Below, piece after piece: positions 41,666 through 51,056 of a DNA stretch of 64,000 bases. Made by a program: the position numbers and the translations under genes. Source of the DNA: Paenibacillus taichungensis (lineage in GTDB: Bacteria > Bacillota > Bacilli > Paenibacillales > Paenibacillaceae); the NCBI RefSeq assembly GCF_003287275.1, contig NZ_QEVW01000005.1:434001-498000 (forward strand), in the 5' to 3' direction. Under the pieces are notes generated by a model. That model did no database searches. It was not told the DNA's origin and saw only the letters and a list, made by a program, of their open reading frames with translations. Each line of letters begins with the position of its first letter. Within the stretch, counting starts at the first letter, position 1.

Positions 41666-42076
41666 ATGAACGGGGTGATTTACATCTCAGGTATAGACCA
41701 AGACATAACCACCATTGACTCCAAATATGTACAACAGCATCTCGCTAACGAACGAACCTTTCTGGCCTGGGTACGTACCGGCATTGCCATGGTCGGGATT
41801 GGTTTTCTTGCAGCAGGCTTCGGATTCAGTTCAACGGCATATGATCGGATGGCCCATATCGCGGCAATCATCATTGGTATTACTTCCTTGGTCAGTGGTA
41901 TTCTGATCATCCTGTGCTCTGCTTCCGCTTATCACCGAAAACGCAATCAGATTAATTCACAAACATTCCAGGCATCCACGAAATTGATTCGGTTCCTGAC
42001 GCTGATGCTACTGGTAATTGGACTGGCCCTGGCCGTATTGCTGTATGTATTGTTATTCCCTGCCTGGCAGGTTTAA
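41666..42076 (+). CDS. DUF202 (YidH-like) membrane protein
   Basis: 136 residues. QQHLANERTFLAWVRTGIAMVGIGF is the DUF202 signature, followed by two more hydrophobic helices. Three transmembrane segments, function unknown. The start is uncertain: ATG 41666 has no clear ribosome binding site; a GTG at 41675 is possible. Confidence 0.85.
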   Translation: MNGVIYISGIDQDITTIDSKYVQQHLANERTFLAWVRTGIAMVGIGFLAAGFGFSSTAYDRMAHIAAIIIGITSLVSGILIILCSASAYHRKRNQINSQTFQASTKLIRFLTLMLLVIGLALAVLLYVLLFPAWQV

Positions 42077-42114
42077 CACCTGTACCTTGCAACAGCAGGA
42101 AGTTAAAACAGGGA

Positions 42115-42147
42115 CAAAAGCCGGCTTCCTCTAAAGGAAACCGGCTG
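42115..42147. terminator. convergent Rho-independent terminator
   Basis: AGCCGGCTTCC and GGAAACCGGCT pair around a CTAAA-type loop. On the minus strand the stem is followed by TTTTG. It serves the stress-protein gene at 42214 and possibly DUF202 from the other side. Confidence 0.75.
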
Positions 42148-42213
42148 ATGACCACCTGGTGGCTCACTTATGTCATTCCAGTTGAAGATTCCTGTCTTTA
42201 CTGAACCGATTTA

Positions 42214-42816
42214 TTATAGAAAAGTATTGTTGCCAAGTCGAGCGGCCTTATCCCGAGCTTCCAATCTTTGATTTTCCATATCGAGATCCGTGCGCTCAAC
42301 CGTAACATCATCCCGATTGACATCAATTCTGTCCCGGTTCACATAACTGTTACTGCTAAACACGTCATAAACATCCGTGTCCCGATCCGTAGAGTCCACG
42401 AGTAGCAGGATTTTACCACTTTGCACGTATTCCTCATACTGTCTTGCGTCCTCTTCCGGAATGCCCAGACCCACAAGTCCACCTACAAGTCCGCCTGCTC
42501 CTGCACCTACAGCTGCACCCGTAAATGCTGCAGCAATCGGGCCAGCGGCCAGAATAGGACCTATGCCCGGAATCGCCAATGCGCCAATGCCAGCGAGCAA
42601 TCCAGCGACTCCGCCGAGCACCCCGCCTGTTGCTGCACCTGCAGCTACACCTTCGGGTGCTTTTGTACCCGTCTCTTCGCGAATAGCTTTCAGTTCATCC
42701 CGATCTTGTGTAACGACCGAGATTTCATCTGAAGTGAACCCTTGCGCTTTCAGTCCCTCGATTGCGGATGATGCCTCACGCTCTGTATTAAACACACCTA
42801 CGATTTTCTTCTGCAT
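42214..42816 (-). CDS. general stress protein 17M-like (YflT-type) protein
   Basis: 200 residues. The N-terminal KIVGVFNTEREASSAIEGL...EISVVTQD block is the GSP17M domain. The middle is a Gly/Ala-rich hydrophobic stretch (about 55-115), often a membrane-inserted hairpin, and the C-terminus is charged (DRIDVNRDDVTVERTDLD). Expected to be SigB- or SigM-type stress responsive. AGGAGGGATTCACT precedes the ATG. Bases 42817-43005 hold nothing recognisable. Confidence 0.85.
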   Translation of the reverse strand: MQKKIVGVFNTEREASSAIEGLKAQGFTSDEISVVTQDRDELKAIREETGTKAPEGVAAGAATGGVLGGVAGLLAGIGALAIPGIGPILAAGPIAAAFTGAAVGAGAGGLVGGLVGLGIPEEDARQYEEYVQSGKILLLVDSTDRDTDVYDVFSSNSYVNRDRIDVNRDDVTVERTDLDMENQRLEARDKAARLGNNTFL

Positions 42817-43005
42817 AGTGAATCCCTCCTCATCTAATTGAGTGGTTCGCTATGTTATTACCCGCCTTGTTTTCTTTCAAACGCTTCCACCTCAACATCA
42901 TATCCTTGAAGGCCTAGGAGAATGACCAACCATTGATATGCAAAGAGCCACCGCCTTAGGGTCTGCACGTGGTGAGATACGAAGTTGAACTCATGCAAGC
43001 AACCG

Positions 43006-45522
43006 CTAAACTCTCGGTTTAGCTCGGTTAGTGGCTATCGCTTCGAGCGGATCATCCGGCCAATAATGTTTGGGATAACGGCCTTTCAAGTCTTTCTTTA
43101 CCTCAAAATAAGTCTCCCGCCAAAAGTTCTCCAAGTCTCGTGTGACCTGTACAGGCCGCTGCGCCGGGGAAAGCAAATGTATGGTCAGTGGTACTCGACC
43201 ACCACCAATACGCGGGGTCTCCTGCTGGCCAAACATCTCCTGCAGTCTCACCGCGAGCGTTGGATCTTCAGGTCGGCTATAATCCACAGAAATACGCGAA
43301 CCACTAGGCACCTGAATATGTGTAGGCGCTTCACGATCCAATTGCTGTCGCTGTTCCCAGCTTAGTCCGCCGAGCAGCACATCCTGCATCGACAATCTCT
43401 TGAGATCCGCAGCAGATCGCATGCCTGTCAGAAAAGGGTTAAGATGTTCTGCCAGTTCTTCGGTCAGATGATCTTCGATGAGATCAGGCCATTCCGGCAA
43501 ATGATGATGCAAAAAGCGCAGCCTGTCCGCCAGCTGCCGTGATGATTTTGTCCAGGGCAGACAATCCAGCCCCTCGATACGTATTCCTGAGAGTAATGCT
43601 TCGAGCACCTGATCTTCGGGTGGCTGTGCAATGCTGCTCTCTTTCAACGTAATGGCTCCAATTTGCAGCCTTTTATGCGCCCGCACACTGCGGGTGTTTC
43701 GGTCCCAGGCCACCTGTACTTCTTCATGCAGCAGATGTGGACCAAGCTCCAGCAGTCTCTTCTCCTGCAATGGCGCAGCCAGCAGGATGCGCGCATCCGC
43801 GCCCTGGTCGTCGGCTTCGGCTGCGACCAGATAGGCTGAACGGCTCAGCGATTCTGTCGCTGTGAGCCGTACCCCACGGCCGCTGCTCAGCAGATAGCGG
43901 CCGTCCTCCCGGCGCTGCCCGATCCGGTCCGGATAAGCGAAGGACAGCAGCCATCCGCAGCTGTCCTCATCCGGCCGTACCGGATCGGCCGCCGGGCCGA
44001 GCGCCGAGCGCAGCTGGCGGCTCTCCTGGAGCATGCGCCGCAAGGCAGCGACGTCTGCGACAGACGCTGCCGCTTGCGGCATGCCGCTGCTGTCCGCAGT
44101 CAGCAGCGCTTCCACGCGCGGGCGCAGATCGGTGCCCGCGCCTGCACTGCCACTGCTGCGGAGGCCGGCAGGCTCCTGCAGCAGTGCCGCCAGCATGCTG
44201 GCGTAGCTGGCCAGCCCAAGCTCCGCCGCGCGGAGCAGCATGCTGGCCAGTCGCGGATGCACGCCAAGCGTGTTCATCCGCCGCCCGAAGGGCGTGATGC
44301 GGCCTGCGTCATCCAGGCCGCCCAGCTGGCGCAGCAGCGCCTGTGCCTGGCCGTAGGCTGCGGCAGGCGGGGTGTCCAGCCACTGCAGCTCTGCAGGGGA
44401 CTGGACACCCCAGACGGCAAGCTCCAGCGCCAGCGGCGCAAGGTCCGCGGAGGCAATCTCCGGCTTTGCTGCCTCAGGCAGCACGCCATGGGCCTCTTCG
44501 CTCCATAGCCGGTAACACACGCCCGGTGCAATCCGCCCCGCGCGACCCCGCCGCTGATCGGCTGACGCCTTGGACACCGGCAGGGTGACTAGCCGACTCA
44601 TGCCGGTCCGTGCCGAGAATACGGAGGCACGACTCAGCCCCGCATCCACCACGACTTTGACTCCAGCTAAGGTAAGACTGGATTCGGCAATGGACGTGGA
44701 CAACACAACCTTCCGTTGACCTTCATCTGCGGGTCGCACGGCTTCATCCTGCCGTTCTACAGACATGCTGCCATATAAAGTATGTACCTGAACGTGGGCA
44801 GGAAGCATACGGTCGGACAGCTCTCGCTCTGTGCGATGGATTTCTTTTGCACCCGGTAGGAAAACCAGAACATCCCCTTCCTGTTCTGCCAGCGCCTTAA
44901 CGACGGCCTGAGCTGTAAAAGTCTCGATCTGTTCGGATGCCGGTTTGGATACATATCGGGTTTCCACCGGAAACGTTCGTCCAGGACAGTTAATCCATTT
45001 GGTCCCCTCACCAAGCAGTGCACAGACAGGAACAGGGTCCAGCGTGGCGGACATCACCAACAGTTTCAGATCCGGACGCAGCATGGCCCTGGATTCAAGC
45101 GCAAGCGCTAAACCAAGGTCACCATGCAAATGCCGCTCATGAAATTCATCAAAAATAATCATCGCCGTATCTTCCAGCCCCTGGTCCTGTTGAAGCATCC
45201 GGGTCAATACACCCTCCGTCACCACTTCAATGCGAGTGGATTGACTAACACGCGTATCCATACGCACCCGATATCCTACGGTCTGTCCCACTTTTTCACC
45301 AAGTGAAGCCGCCATTCGTGCAGCTGCTGAGCGAGCGGCGAGTCTGCGAGGCTCCAGCATCATGATTTTCCGTCCAGCAACCCATGGCTCCTCCAGCAGT
45401 GCCAGCGGTACTACGGTCGTTTTACCCGCACCCGGCTCGGCAATTAACACACCTGTATCCTTCTCTTGAAATAACTGCCTCAGCTCAGGAATAATCTGTT
45501 GTATCGGTAAATCCGTCTTCAT
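43006..45522 (-). CDS. hrpB: ATP-dependent helicase HrpB
   Basis: 838 residues, the usual length. DEAH-box motifs: I AEPGAGKTT (29-37), II DEFHERH (125-131), III MSATLD, VI QRRGRAGRIAPG. The C-terminal HrpB-specific domain ends LKGRYPKHYWPDDP. Cytosolic RNA/DNA helicase of unclear role in this phylum. GGAGAG precedes the ATG. The stretch 43900-44600 is markedly more GC-rich than its flanks and Ala-rich in translation. Confidence 0.95.
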   Translation of the reverse strand: MKTDLPIQQIIPELRQLFQEKDTGVLIAEPGAGKTTVVPLALLEEPWVAGRKIMMLEPRRLAARSAAARMAASLGEKVGQTVGYRVRMDTRVSQSTRIEVVTEGVLTRMLQQDQGLEDTAMIIFDEFHERHLHGDLGLALALESRAMLRPDLKLLVMSATLDPVPVCALLGEGTKWINCPGRTFPVETRYVSKPASEQIETFTAQAVVKALAEQEGDVLVFLPGAKEIHRTERELSDRMLPAHVQVHTLYGSMSVERQDEAVRPADEGQRKVVLSTSIAESSLTLAGVKVVVDAGLSRASVFSARTGMSRLVTLPVSKASADQRRGRAGRIAPGVCYRLWSEEAHGVLPEAAKPEIASADLAPLALELAVWGVQSPAELQWLDTPPAAAYGQAQALLRQLGGLDDAGRITPFGRRMNTLGVHPRLASMLLRAAELGLASYASMLAALLQEPAGLRSSGSAGAGTDLRPRVEALLTADSSGMPQAAASVADVAALRRMLQESRQLRSALGPAADPVRPDEDSCGWLLSFAYPDRIGQRREDGRYLLSSGRGVRLTATESLSRSAYLVAAEADDQGADARILLAAPLQEKRLLELGPHLLHEEVQVAWDRNTRSVRAHKRLQIGAITLKESSIAQPPEDQVLEALLSGIRIEGLDCLPWTKSSRQLADRLRFLHHHLPEWPDLIEDHLTEELAEHLNPFLTGMRSAADLKRLSMQDVLLGGLSWEQRQQLDREAPTHIQVPSGSRISVDYSRPEDPTLAVRLQEMFGQQETPRIGGGRVPLTIHLLSPAQRPVQVTRDLENFWRETYFEVKKDLKGRYPKHYWPDDPLEAIATNRAKPRV

Positions 45523-45582
45523 TTCATCTCTCCTAATTGATGTTCCACGTGTCTATTCGAATGTTAGCATTATAACAAAAAA

Positions 45583-45603
45583 AGCCGTTCCAGAGGAACG
45601 ACT
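45583..45603 (-). terminator. Rho-independent terminator of the SDR gene
   Basis: GTCGTTCC and GGAACGGC pair, with a run of T on the minus strand; about 100 bp 3' of the stop at 45701. Confidence 0.8.
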
Positions 45604-45700
45604 TCATAGATACATTCATTACAACATTTTACATCCTTCCATTTAACTCGCTCACGACGCTGATTGAAAGTCGCTCTATGGATGGATACAAAATGATCAT

Positions 45701-46507
45701 TTAGCTCAGCAGCGACTCTGCACCGTCAATGACAATTTCCGCACCTGTAATGTGTCTGGACTCCGCAGAAGCCAGGAAAGCTACCAGATCAGCGACATGC
45801 TCTGGCTGACCCGGACCATCCGCAAGCGGTTGCTGGCCTTCCGGGAATTCCATCGGGATGACGATTTGATCCAACTCATCCGTTTTGACCGTACTTTGGT
45901 CAATATTCGTTGCAATCGCTCCGGGACAGATGACATTGACACGAATCTTGAACTTCGCCAATTCTAGCGCAGCCATCTTGGCAAAAGCAACCTGCCCCGC
46001 CTTAGATGTACTGTACGCCGACATGCCGAAGCTAGAGAAGCGCTGATTACCATTAATAGAGCTTGTGATAATGATACTGCCGCCACCACGTTTCTTCATA
46101 TGAGGCAGTGCATACTTGATCGTAAAAAAAGTCCCGTTCAGATTCGTCGTAATAATCTGCTGCCAATCCTCAACCTGAATTTCTTCAATCGGTGCCGATA
46201 CACCATTAATACCTGCATTGGCAAAAACGATATCCAGACCGCCGAATAATTCGATGGTCTCCAGAACTGCTTTTTCCACCCGGGCAGGATCGGAAATATC
46301 TACATCGAATGCTCTTGCCGCACCTTCACGCAGCTTATTAATTTCGGCTTCCGTCTCCGAAATCCGATCATTAACCAGATCGAGCAGTGCAACATGTGCT
46401 CCCTCACTCGCCAGTTTGAGTGCTGCCGCTTTGCCAATCCCCGAACCAGCACCTGTAATGATGGCGACTTTACCTTCGAACCTTGGCTTGCCGTTATGTT
46501 GTGTCAT
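45701..46507 (-). CDS. short-chain dehydrogenase/reductase (glucose 1-dehydrogenase-like)
   Basis: 268 residues from ATG 46507 (AAGGAG upstream). Cofactor motif TGAGSGIG (18-25), NAG (VFANAGIN), catalytic Ser in IIITSSINGN and the YxxxK motif in SAYSTSKAG. Classical SDR with an Asp (LLDLVN) that favours NAD over NADP. Substrate unknown. Monocistronic with its own terminator. Confidence 0.9.
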   Translation of the reverse strand: MTQHNGKPRFEGKVAIITGAGSGIGKAAALKLASEGAHVALLDLVNDRISETEAEINKLREGAARAFDVDISDPARVEKAVLETIELFGGLDIVFANAGINGVSAPIEEIQVEDWQQIITTNLNGTFFTIKYALPHMKKRGGGSIIITSSINGNQRFSSFGMSAYSTSKAGQVAFAKMAALELAKFKIRVNVICPGAIATNIDQSTVKTDELDQIVIPMEFPEGQQPLADGPGQPEHVADLVAFLASAESRHITGAEIVIDGAESLLS

Positions 46508-46696
46508 AATCCATTCCACTCCTTCTCGCTCAGTAATTATGTAAGAATGTACGTTCATGCAATTTCTGTAAGTAGATTCTTCACAAGATTACCCAAAAAG
46601 AGTGTCTTTTAAATCAACATGGACAAGTTTTTTCGTAGTTAAGGCTCACCACTTTTAGCAGCATGATCAGAGTTGTCATAGAATCCTCACTTGACC

Positions 46697-47539
46697 TCAC
46701 CATTCCAGCTCAATGAAAGCGGCATCATCTTCAAGCCCGCCCGTATGTCTGGCATCCAGCAGTACCTGGATGTGCTCATCCGGAATATAAGCCTGAATAG
46801 CATCCAGATCATTCAGGCCATCCGTGTACATTTGCAGACGAATTGCTTCATTCGCAGACATTTTCGCCTCATAGATATGCGGTTGGCCACCCACTGGACC
46901 TTCCAATGTAGACCAACGTTCATTCGTACGGCAGTTCATCTGAAATGCTGCCGATTGCTCCTGACCGTTACGCCAGAGACGGATACGGGAATCCCCTTGC
47001 CAGGCTAGCCACACTTTGCTTTTTCGATTGCCTGCCGAGAGCTCGATGCGTCCACATACGTACATGGCCTGACTTCCCTTGCTCCGCTTCTCCATCAGCA
47101 CTTCCCGCAGCAGTACAGGCGAGTTTTCCAAAGGCTGCAACTTCTCCAGCTGTTCGGATGCCGAACTGGTCAAATCATGAAGCAGACGTTCCATAACATC
47201 CAAAGAAGGATGCGGAGTCGTTTCCAGCCACTCCAGCAAGGCGTTCCCCAGAAAGCGTGCGGCAAAATCCCCAAGGTAACTCATGCCTACCCCATCACAT
47301 AATACGAAAGTACACACATTACCATTCATGCGAACAGCAGCAAAATCCTGTCCGGTGTCTCCCTGATTAACGGTCTCCGCCGCTCTTCCATAGCCATACC
47401 TGCATTTGAATGTACCTTGATAACGGGTCAACGGCTGTTCCCCTGTCTGGACACTCACATAGCGAAAGTTACCCTGATAGTGGTCCGCACGGCTCCCCTT
47501 ATCTCCAGCAGACAATGTTGCCAAACGCATCGCTCTCAT
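46697..47539 (-). CDS. PP2C-type protein phosphatase-like protein in the type VII locus
   Basis: 280 residues. Motifs correspond to the PPM family: GDTGQDFAAVR, FVLCDGVGMSYLGDFAARFL (metal Asp-Gly), MYVCGRIEL and WLAWQGDSRIRLW (GDSR), MYTDGLND, and the terminal GLEDDAAFIELEW. A serine/threonine phosphatase is expected. It is the last gene of the operon, 10 bp after the vWA gene, and completes a kinase-vWA-phosphatase triad. Confidence 0.8.
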   Translation of the reverse strand: MRAMRLATLSAGDKGSRADHYQGNFRYVSVQTGEQPLTRYQGTFKCRYGYGRAAETVNQGDTGQDFAAVRMNGNVCTFVLCDGVGMSYLGDFAARFLGNALLEWLETTPHPSLDVMERLLHDLTSSASEQLEKLQPLENSPVLLREVLMEKRSKGSQAMYVCGRIELSAGNRKSKVWLAWQGDSRIRLWRNGQEQSAAFQMNCRTNERWSTLEGPVGGQPHIYEAKMSANEAIRLQMYTDGLNDLDAIQAYIPDEHIQVLLDARHTGGLEDDAAFIELEW

Positions 47540-47549
47540 GATTCCCCTC

Positions 47550-48302
47550 CTATCTCACAGGCGTAGCAGCGGACATCTGAAATCCGATGGATACCAGTTC
47601 TGCACAAGTACCGGGAAGCATCATCAGTGCACCAGGTGAAAGCAAATAATCCGCCTCAACCAGCATTTCACGATAACTTTCCGGCAGAACCGAGGACATA
47701 TTGCGCAGCTTCTCCCCATGTTCATCCTGAAGGACCGTCTCCTGGGATATTCCCTTCCATCTTCGCGGCTCTGGAATAGGGCCCTCCAGCAGATGATCGG
47801 ATATAAAAATATTCTCGACGAGTACATTGCCATCAGGCACGCTCATACCCATTATTCTTTTGGCAATGGGCTCCGGATCTTCGCCTGTAGCTACCCCATC
47901 GGTCATATGACATACAAGCGGTGCAGGGCAATCCTGCATATTTGGAATTTCAGCCTGCAGAATTTTCTCGGCCTGCAGGAAAGCTTTCGCTGAATCCGAG
48001 AATCTTTTCGGCGTTAAGTCGGGTAAGGAACCTACAGCAGCGATTTCGTCGATTCCTTTTATCCCGTTCAACAGGTCGTACACATCGTCGCTGTATGCCA
48101 GAATCGCGATCCTGTAACGGGGTGTCAGTCGGTTGCCCTTGGTCGAACGAAACACCATTTGGCGAATAGCCAGAGATAAGGCATCATAGACGACATCAAT
48201 CCGCCGACGGTTGTCCAGAACCATATTCATAGAGGCGCTAATATCAATTAAATAGATAATCAGTGCGGGTGTGCGCTGGGATGCTTGAATTGTGTAGTTC
48301 AT
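47550..48302 (-). CDS. vWA-domain protein (TerY-like)
   Basis: 250 residues from ATG 48302. The MIDAS motif is IYLIDISASM (DxSxS), with a conserved Thr/Asp in CHMTDGVATGED. Metal-dependent protein-interaction domain. Kinase-vWA-phosphatase triads with TerY-like vWA proteins are known from bacterial stress and secretion contexts. The GGAGG is 13 bases from this ATG, so the start is not certain; GTG 48329 is the alternative. Confidence 0.8.
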   Translation of the reverse strand: MNYTIQASQRTPALIIYLIDISASMNMVLDNRRRIDVVYDALSLAIRQMVFRSTKGNRLTPRYRIAILAYSDDVYDLLNGIKGIDEIAAVGSLPDLTPKRFSDSAKAFLQAEKILQAEIPNMQDCPAPLVCHMTDGVATGEDPEPIAKRIMGMSVPDGNVLVENIFISDHLLEGPIPEPRRWKGISQETVLQDEHGEKLRNMSSVLPESYREMLVEADYLLSPGALMMLPGTCAELVSIGFQMSAATPVR

Positions 48303-48335
48303 CTGGGATGTGTCACCTCCGTCGTTCACGTTATT

Positions 48336-50429
48336 TTACAAGTTGGGTAATGTATAATCCGTATTGCTCAGGAATTTATTGATCGCACTCATTCGTGCTG
48401 CCACTTTACCGACACCTTTGAAATAGGTCGCATCAGTGTTGTACAGATTTTTGAAATCACGCGCGTATGATTCGGCATTCTCAATTTTTCTGCCTTTTTG
48501 CGCATTATACGTTTTATTGTAATGCGCTATCAGCGTGACAACATTCTGGGCACGCTTTTTCTTGAGCGCAGCTTTCTGGGCTGCCTCCTGTATGCGCTGA
48601 GCCTCAGCTGCTGCCTTACGTTCGGCTTCCTGCTTCGCAATCTTAGCGTCATTTTCTTTTTTCCAGACTAGGTAAGCTTCATATTTCGCCTGTTTGTCGT
48701 ACTTTTCCTGTTCAGCCTTCTTGGCTGCTTCCAGCTTCTGTTGTTTCTGCTTGGCAAGATACGCCTCATATTTCGCTTGCTTATCGTACTTAGCCTGGAG
48801 CGCTTTGCGCTCTTCTTCTTTCTTCTTGGCCTCTGCCTGCTTTTTCTCCGCTTCAGCCAGCTTTTTCTTTTCCTCTGCATCCAGTTTCGCTGCATCTGCT
48901 TCTTTTTGTTTCTTTTCTTCTTCCTGCTGCTTCAGAGCAGTCAGCCTCGCAGCTTCGGCCTCTTCCGCAGCCTTTTGTTCGGCCTGTTGGGCAGCCGCCT
49001 CCTGCTCCTTCTGTTTTACCTCCGCCTGATCGGCCAGTATTTTTACCGTCGGCACGCTTCCAGCCAGCAGAACAATCAACACCGCCGAAGAAATCATAAA
49101 CTTTTTGGATCGGTAAAAAGGAACCTTGAATGGCTGAGCTGTATCATCAGGCTTGGGATTTAGCTTCGCGTCCAGCTCTTGAATCGCAGCCTCAACTTCC
49201 ATCTGCATCGCACTGTTATCCGGAATGAAATGATGTAGTGAACGGTACACTTCGAGCGCCGCAGCCGGTTTGCCTTCATCCTCCAGTGCTCTCGCCTGAA
49301 GGAAGAGACGGTTTACTACCGCTTCCTGACCAGGAGAGGGTTCCACGGCTGGCACATTCTGACCCGTATTTCCCAGCTTATCCGATATACCGCTTGTTGC
49401 TTCTGTCCCTTTAATCTGCTTAGTCTCCACTGCATTTGACTGGTCTGAAGTCTTGACTTCAGACTCTTCTTCAACAGATGCTGCACTTGCCAGACGGATG
49501 TCCACAGCAGCCAGTGCCACAAACCATTCGCCAAACGTAGGGCAGCTGCTGAGATCATGACTCTCCCAGGCACGAATAAACAGATCGGACACCTTGGAGC
49601 CCCAGCGCTTCTGGAGCGATTCTCTCATGGCATAATAACGTTCATTTACCGTCTGCATTTCGTGCTGGTCAAAATAACTTTCTCCCCATGCTTTCTCCAC
49701 AATCGCTGCATCAGACCAACTTAACATCTCCGCAATGATAACTGCTCCCGCAAAACGATCGGCATACGCACTCCACAAACCGCTATGCACTGTCCGATGG
49801 GCCGCATACCCCGGTGAACCGGCAAGCAAAGCATCTGGACGATCCATTCTGGAACCGTACATCTGCTCAACGTCTACCAGTTCAACTGCTGAAATCCCAC
49901 TCAGGTTCTCCACTTCGGAAAAAAACGGAATCATCACATTGGGTGCGGACAAATCACAATGAGCCAGTCCACGCTGTTCCATAGCCGAACCGGTCCCAGC
50001 CAGAGCTCTCGCCAGCTTCAGACTTTCCTCTGCTGTCAGCTGCTTTTGATCGCTGATTACATCGAACCAGGTCAGACCATGCACCCACGGCATCAATACC
50101 GCATACAACAGATCAGGATGTTCTCCAATGAGCGCTCCGTTTCTTTCCGGAGTGAGCACATCACGCTTGCATACCTGCAAACCTGGCAGTTCACTATAAG
50201 ACTCCATATGCTCAGACTGATACACCATAGCCGGGATACGGAATTTAGGAAAAAATACTTTTAGTGCTTTGGCCCCACTTATGGAACCGTTACGGGGTAA
50301 CAACTGATAGACGATACCCTGCCTTCCAGCTTGGGCGTAAGCCAGACCGGGCGCAGCCGGATGCTGCCCAATGATATAGGCAATGTCGTTAATCACCACT
50401 TCATCCCCGGGATTTGGTTGAAAAGACAT
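48336..50429 (-). CDS. membrane-anchored Ser/Thr protein kinase-like protein with long coiled coil
   Basis: 697 residues from ATG 50429 (GAGAGGG upstream). Kinase domain about 30-300: glycine loop GRQGIVYQL, beta3 ALK57, catalytic loop H157-C-D159-L-x-x-x-N164, D186-V-E in place of DFG, then AGSPGYAA. A TPR-like helical pair follows, then one transmembrane segment (about 445-465) and a ~150-residue Lys/Gln/Glu/Ala coiled coil in which YDKQAKYEAYL occurs twice. It may replace EssB/YukC, itself a pseudokinase with one membrane span, in this type VII system. Confidence 0.75.
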   Translation of the reverse strand: MSFQPNPGDEVVINDIAYIIGQHPAAPGLAYAQAGRQGIVYQLLPRNGSISGAKALKVFFPKFRIPAMVYQSEHMESYSELPGLQVCKRDVLTPERNGALIGEHPDLLYAVLMPWVHGLTWFDVISDQKQLTAEESLKLARALAGTGSAMEQRGLAHCDLSAPNVMIPFFSEVENLSGISAVELVDVEQMYGSRMDRPDALLAGSPGYAAHRTVHSGLWSAYADRFAGAVIIAEMLSWSDAAIVEKAWGESYFDQHEMQTVNERYYAMRESLQKRWGSKVSDLFIRAWESHDLSSCPTFGEWFVALAAVDIRLASAASVEEESEVKTSDQSNAVETKQIKGTEATSGISDKLGNTGQNVPAVEPSPGQEAVVNRLFLQARALEDEGKPAAALEVYRSLHHFIPDNSAMQMEVEAAIQELDAKLNPKPDDTAQPFKVPFYRSKKFMISSAVLIVLLAGSVPTVKILADQAEVKQKEQEAAAQQAEQKAAEEAEAARLTALKQQEEEKKQKEADAAKLDAEEKKKLAEAEKKQAEAKKKEEERKALQAKYDKQAKYEAYLAKQKQQKLEAAKKAEQEKYDKQAKYEAYLVWKKENDAKIAKQEAERKAAAEAQRIQEAAQKAALKKKRAQNVVTLIAHYNKTYNAQKGRKIENAESYARDFKNLYNTDATYFKGVGKVAARMSAINKFLSNTDYTLPNL

Positions 50430-50462
50430 GCTCATCCCTCTCTCTGTCATTCTGTCATAGTG

Positions 50463-50503
50463 CAGCAAAAACCGGGTGTTGTGAAAACGCCCGGTTTTTG
50501 CTG
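50463..50503 (-). terminator. strong intra-operon hairpin/terminator after the WXG100 gene
   Basis: CAGCAAAAACCGGG pairs perfectly with CCCGGTTTTTGCTG around a 13-base loop. The T5 lies inside the 3' arm. It stands between the WXG100 stop (50587) and the kinase start (50429). With the promoter at 50908 it makes wxg100 a separate short transcript, or it stabilises that mRNA while letting some readthrough through. Confidence 0.85.
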
Positions 50504-50586
50504 TAGTTATACATCCTCAGCTTGCTTCCCGCATATGATTCTGGGCAACCTCGGTAATGAAACCTGCCCGAACTATGTATCGCAGA

Positions 50587-50862
50587 TTAGCGAGCTTGGT
50601 CAGCCGTACGGAATTTGTTGGCAATAGCCGTCAGTTCCGCGCTGATGCTATTCAGCGTCTGAACGAAAGATTGCATTTGTTTGCTGGCTTCCTGGAATTC
50701 CTGGAAGAAGCGTTGTTTCGTCATACCTTCCCATTGCCCCTCCATGCTTGTGATGGATTGAGTCAATGTAGAAACGATTTGCTGACTTTGCTCACCGCTT
50801 TGTTTAAATTGGTTGGAAACCTGATCAAGCTGTTCTGGGGTAACTAAAATCCGTCCTGCCAT
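50587..50862 (-). CDS. WXG100 (EsxA/YukE-type) secreted protein
   Basis: 91 residues from ATG 50862 (AAGGAGGAATTTACAA upstream). Helix-turn-helix with W-E-G in SMEGQWEGMTKQRFF at mid-protein and the flanking amphipathic helices (ILVTPEQLDQVSNQFKQ and ISAELTAIANKF). Canonical substrate of ESX/Yuk secretion. No obvious YxxxD/E tail is seen at the C-terminus, which ends FRTADQAR. Confidence 0.9.
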   Translation of the reverse strand: MAGRILVTPEQLDQVSNQFKQSGEQSQQIVSTLTQSITSMEGQWEGMTKQRFFQEFQEASKQMQSFVQTLNSISAELTAIANKFRTADQAR

Positions 50863-50907
50863 TTGTAAATTCCTCCTTGGTTTGTGCAATTAAGTTCACT
50901 TGTTCAA

Positions 50908-50936
50908 ATTGTACTATACAAGGATCGATCGGACAA
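50908..50936 (-). promoter_or_regulatory. SigA promoter of the WXG100 gene
   Basis: Minus strand: TTGTCC (50931-50936), 17-base spacer, TACAAT (50908-50913), ending about 45 bp before the ATG. It explains the 195-bp gap that separates this gene from the otherwise tightly packed upstream type VII genes. Confidence 0.65.
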
Positions 50937-51056
50937 AAGCCGAAGGACCTAATCCTATTTACCCCATTTTTGGCATTCGAAACTTCACCTAACAGACTAT
51001 TTATAAAAAAATTCACTTTCTGCTGTCTTGCTTATTCAGCCTTGTCCTCCGTGAGC

